6,522 nucleotides of DNA from Chlamydia trachomatis. Lineage in GTDB: Bacteria; Chlamydiota; Chlamydiia; Chlamydiales; 2-12-FULL-49-11. Numbering within the stretch: the first letter of the stretch is position 1; the number at the start of each line of letters is the position of its first letter. Below, one piece after another: positions 5,526 to 6,522 of this stretch. A program made the translations under genes and the position numbers. Location: assembly GCA_945877885.1 (NCBI GenBank), contig CAMCSI010000079.1, forward strand, positions 1 through 6,522, read 5' to 3'. The notes below the pieces were generated by a model, which was not told where the DNA came from, searched no databases, and was given only the letters and a program-made list of their open reading frames with translations.

Positions 5526-6522
5526 CCAATAACCTTCATGTTTATTACGACCTTATCTCCCATTTGCGAAACTACGGGCTCTTCAACAAAATTTAACCTT
5601 GTATCAGGATGCATTAACTTTTCTTTGAACAAATCCAAGGAACTCTTTTCTGGACTATTAAATGTAATCGTTACATCCACAATATATTCCTGTAATGGAC
5701 TACTCTCATCAGGACTTTTAACCACTTCATAACTTACTTCATCAACTTGATATTGCTCAAACTGACACGATGCTAAAAATTTTGCAAGGCTTGCAAAAGG
5801 CATTGGTCCCTTCCCAATCTTATCTTTTAATTTTTGCCCTTTTATTACCCCTGCAAGGGCTTTTTTAGTCTCAAGCATCCCTTTAGGGGTATAAGAAATT
5901 TTTCTCTTTTTTTCGCCTTCTAAATGATCAATGGCGACAACAGCTGACTCATACCTGTTTTTCAAGTGAAGCTTTTTTTTCATAAAACAGGTGTTTAACA
6001 TCAAAAATATCATCATCGCACTCATTAATGAAAGACCCAGATAACGATTAAGGTACTTTTTCGCCTTTTCTTTCTGCGCAAACGGGATAAATCTTCCCTC
6101 TCCTAGTTGTAGCGTTTGTTTGTCTGAAACAACTCGATCTAACGCAAGCCCTATTTCAATAGCATAAGAGCTAAGCTGTGAAACGCTAAATTCTAAATGA
6201 GGCGAAAGTTTAATCTCTTCTAAATCAAGAGGCGGTAAATAAGGCTTTAACTCCCTACTAAATTCAGCATACCCAGTAAATAAAATTTTATTTGCACCAG
6301 CTGATGTTTTTTCACTTTCCATGATGTAGGTCCAAGCTCTTGAGATTTCTCTCTCTACTTCAAAAAACACGGCAGTTGCATGACTTTCTTTATTTTCTTC
6401 AATTGCCTCAATAAAAAGCTCCTGCATTTTAGTCATATCTACAGAATCTAAGATTATCTGATCTTTCTGCACAGCATCGATGATGTTTTTTAGCCCTATC
6501 TTAAAAGAACTCTCTTTTTTCA
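5522..6522 (-). CDS. GspL-like (PilM-PilN fusion) inner-membrane protein, 5' end outside window; probable CT646 counterpart
   Basis: The frame is open from a GTG at 6472 a further 16 codons to the window edge (KKESSFKIG onward), so the true start is probably outside. Numbered from that GTG: residues 36-69 (EVEREISRAWTYI, then KILFTGYAEF) and SSYAIEIGLALDR (101-113) follow the end of the actin-like PilM/GspL cytoplasmic fold. LQLGEGRFIPF (121-131) recalls the GspL stretch before its membrane helix. One transmembrane segment spans about 145-163, then a charged helix, then a beta-alpha-beta-beta-alpha-beta pattern (223-316) like the periplasmic ferredoxin-like domain of PilN and GspL. In that family the protein links the secretion ATPase (GspE/PilB) to the periplasmic platform. 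This is inferred from topology and pattern; a lone chlamydial hypothetical protein is the cautious name. It overlaps the next gene by four bases. Confidence 0.72.
   Translation of the reverse strand, partial: KKESSFKIGLKNIIDAVQKDQIILDSVDMTKMQELFIEAIEENKESHATAVFFEVEREISRAWTYIMESEKTSAGANKILFTGYAEFSRELKPYLPPLDLEEIKLSPHLEFSVSQLSSYAIEIGLALDRVVSDKQTLQLGEGRFIPFAQKEKAKKYLNRYLGLSLMSAMMIFLMLNTCFMKKKLHLKNRYESAVVAIDHLEGEKKRKISYTPKGMLETKKALAGVIKGQKLKDKIGKGPMPFASLAKFLASCQFEQYQVDEVSYEVVKSPDESSPLQEYIVDVTITFNSPEKSSLDLFKEKLMHPDTRLNFVEEPVVSQMGDKVVINMKVIG

Noticed and set aside
5538..5732. 64-residue plus-strand frame opposite the GspL-like gene
   Set aside because: It is an antisense shadow with low-complexity Ser/Thr composition and no ribosome-binding site.
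5522..6472. Complete 316-residue gene starting at GTG 6472
   Set aside because: The frame stays open for 16 more codons to the edge, no clear ribosome-binding site precedes the GTG, and a PilM/GspL-type protein should have a larger cytoplasmic domain.
1..6522. tRNA, rRNA, CRISPR array, insertion sequence or attachment site
   Set aside because: No cloverleaf-like segments, spaced repeats, transposase motifs or terminal inverted repeats were seen; the window is almost entirely protein coding.

Overview
The window looks like chromosomal DNA of a chlamydia, most likely one of the environmental, amoeba-associated families. This is judged from AT-rich coding sequence, tandem OppA-type lipoproteins, and a minus-strand gene string that matches, from memory, the Chlamydia trachomatis order CT646-CT647-CT648-CT649(ygfA). 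Genus and species cannot be fixed from the sequence alone. The window is almost fully coding; the only intergenic stretch of note is 96-180.

Left part, plus strand (1-2582): the last codons of one OppA-like peptide-binding protein, a short AT-rich gap with a perfect 7-3-7 inverted repeat, a complete second OppA-like lipoprotein (181-1791), and an overlapping gene for a secreted protein of unknown function (1770-2582). The secreted protein has two or three Asp-box-like motifs in a polar tail. A hairpin followed by T5, shaped like an intrinsic terminator, sits just after the oppA stop but inside the signal-peptide codons of the next gene, beside a T8 and a G7 tract.

Right part, minus strand (6522 down to 2579): five genes packed with overlaps or 2-3 base gaps, clearly one operon. 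In order of transcription they are: (1) a 5'-incomplete protein with a PilM-like cytoplasmic end, one membrane helix and a PilN/GspL-like periplasmic domain; (2) a single-pass protein of PilO/GspM architecture; (3) a lipoprotein made of MORN-type repeats; (4) 5-formyltetrahydrofolate cyclo-ligase (ygfA); (5) a small outer-membrane beta-barrel resembling PagL in which the catalytic positions appear replaced. The two gene blocks converge and their stop codons overlap at 2579-2582.

The most interesting reading is that genes 1 and 2 are the unrecognised inner-membrane assembly platform (GspL/GspM or PilM-PilN/PilO) of the chlamydial type II secretion/type IV pilus-like machine. The MORN lipoprotein occupies the place that PilP has in type IV pilus operons. 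This rests on topology and motif pattern only and has not been tested by a profile search.
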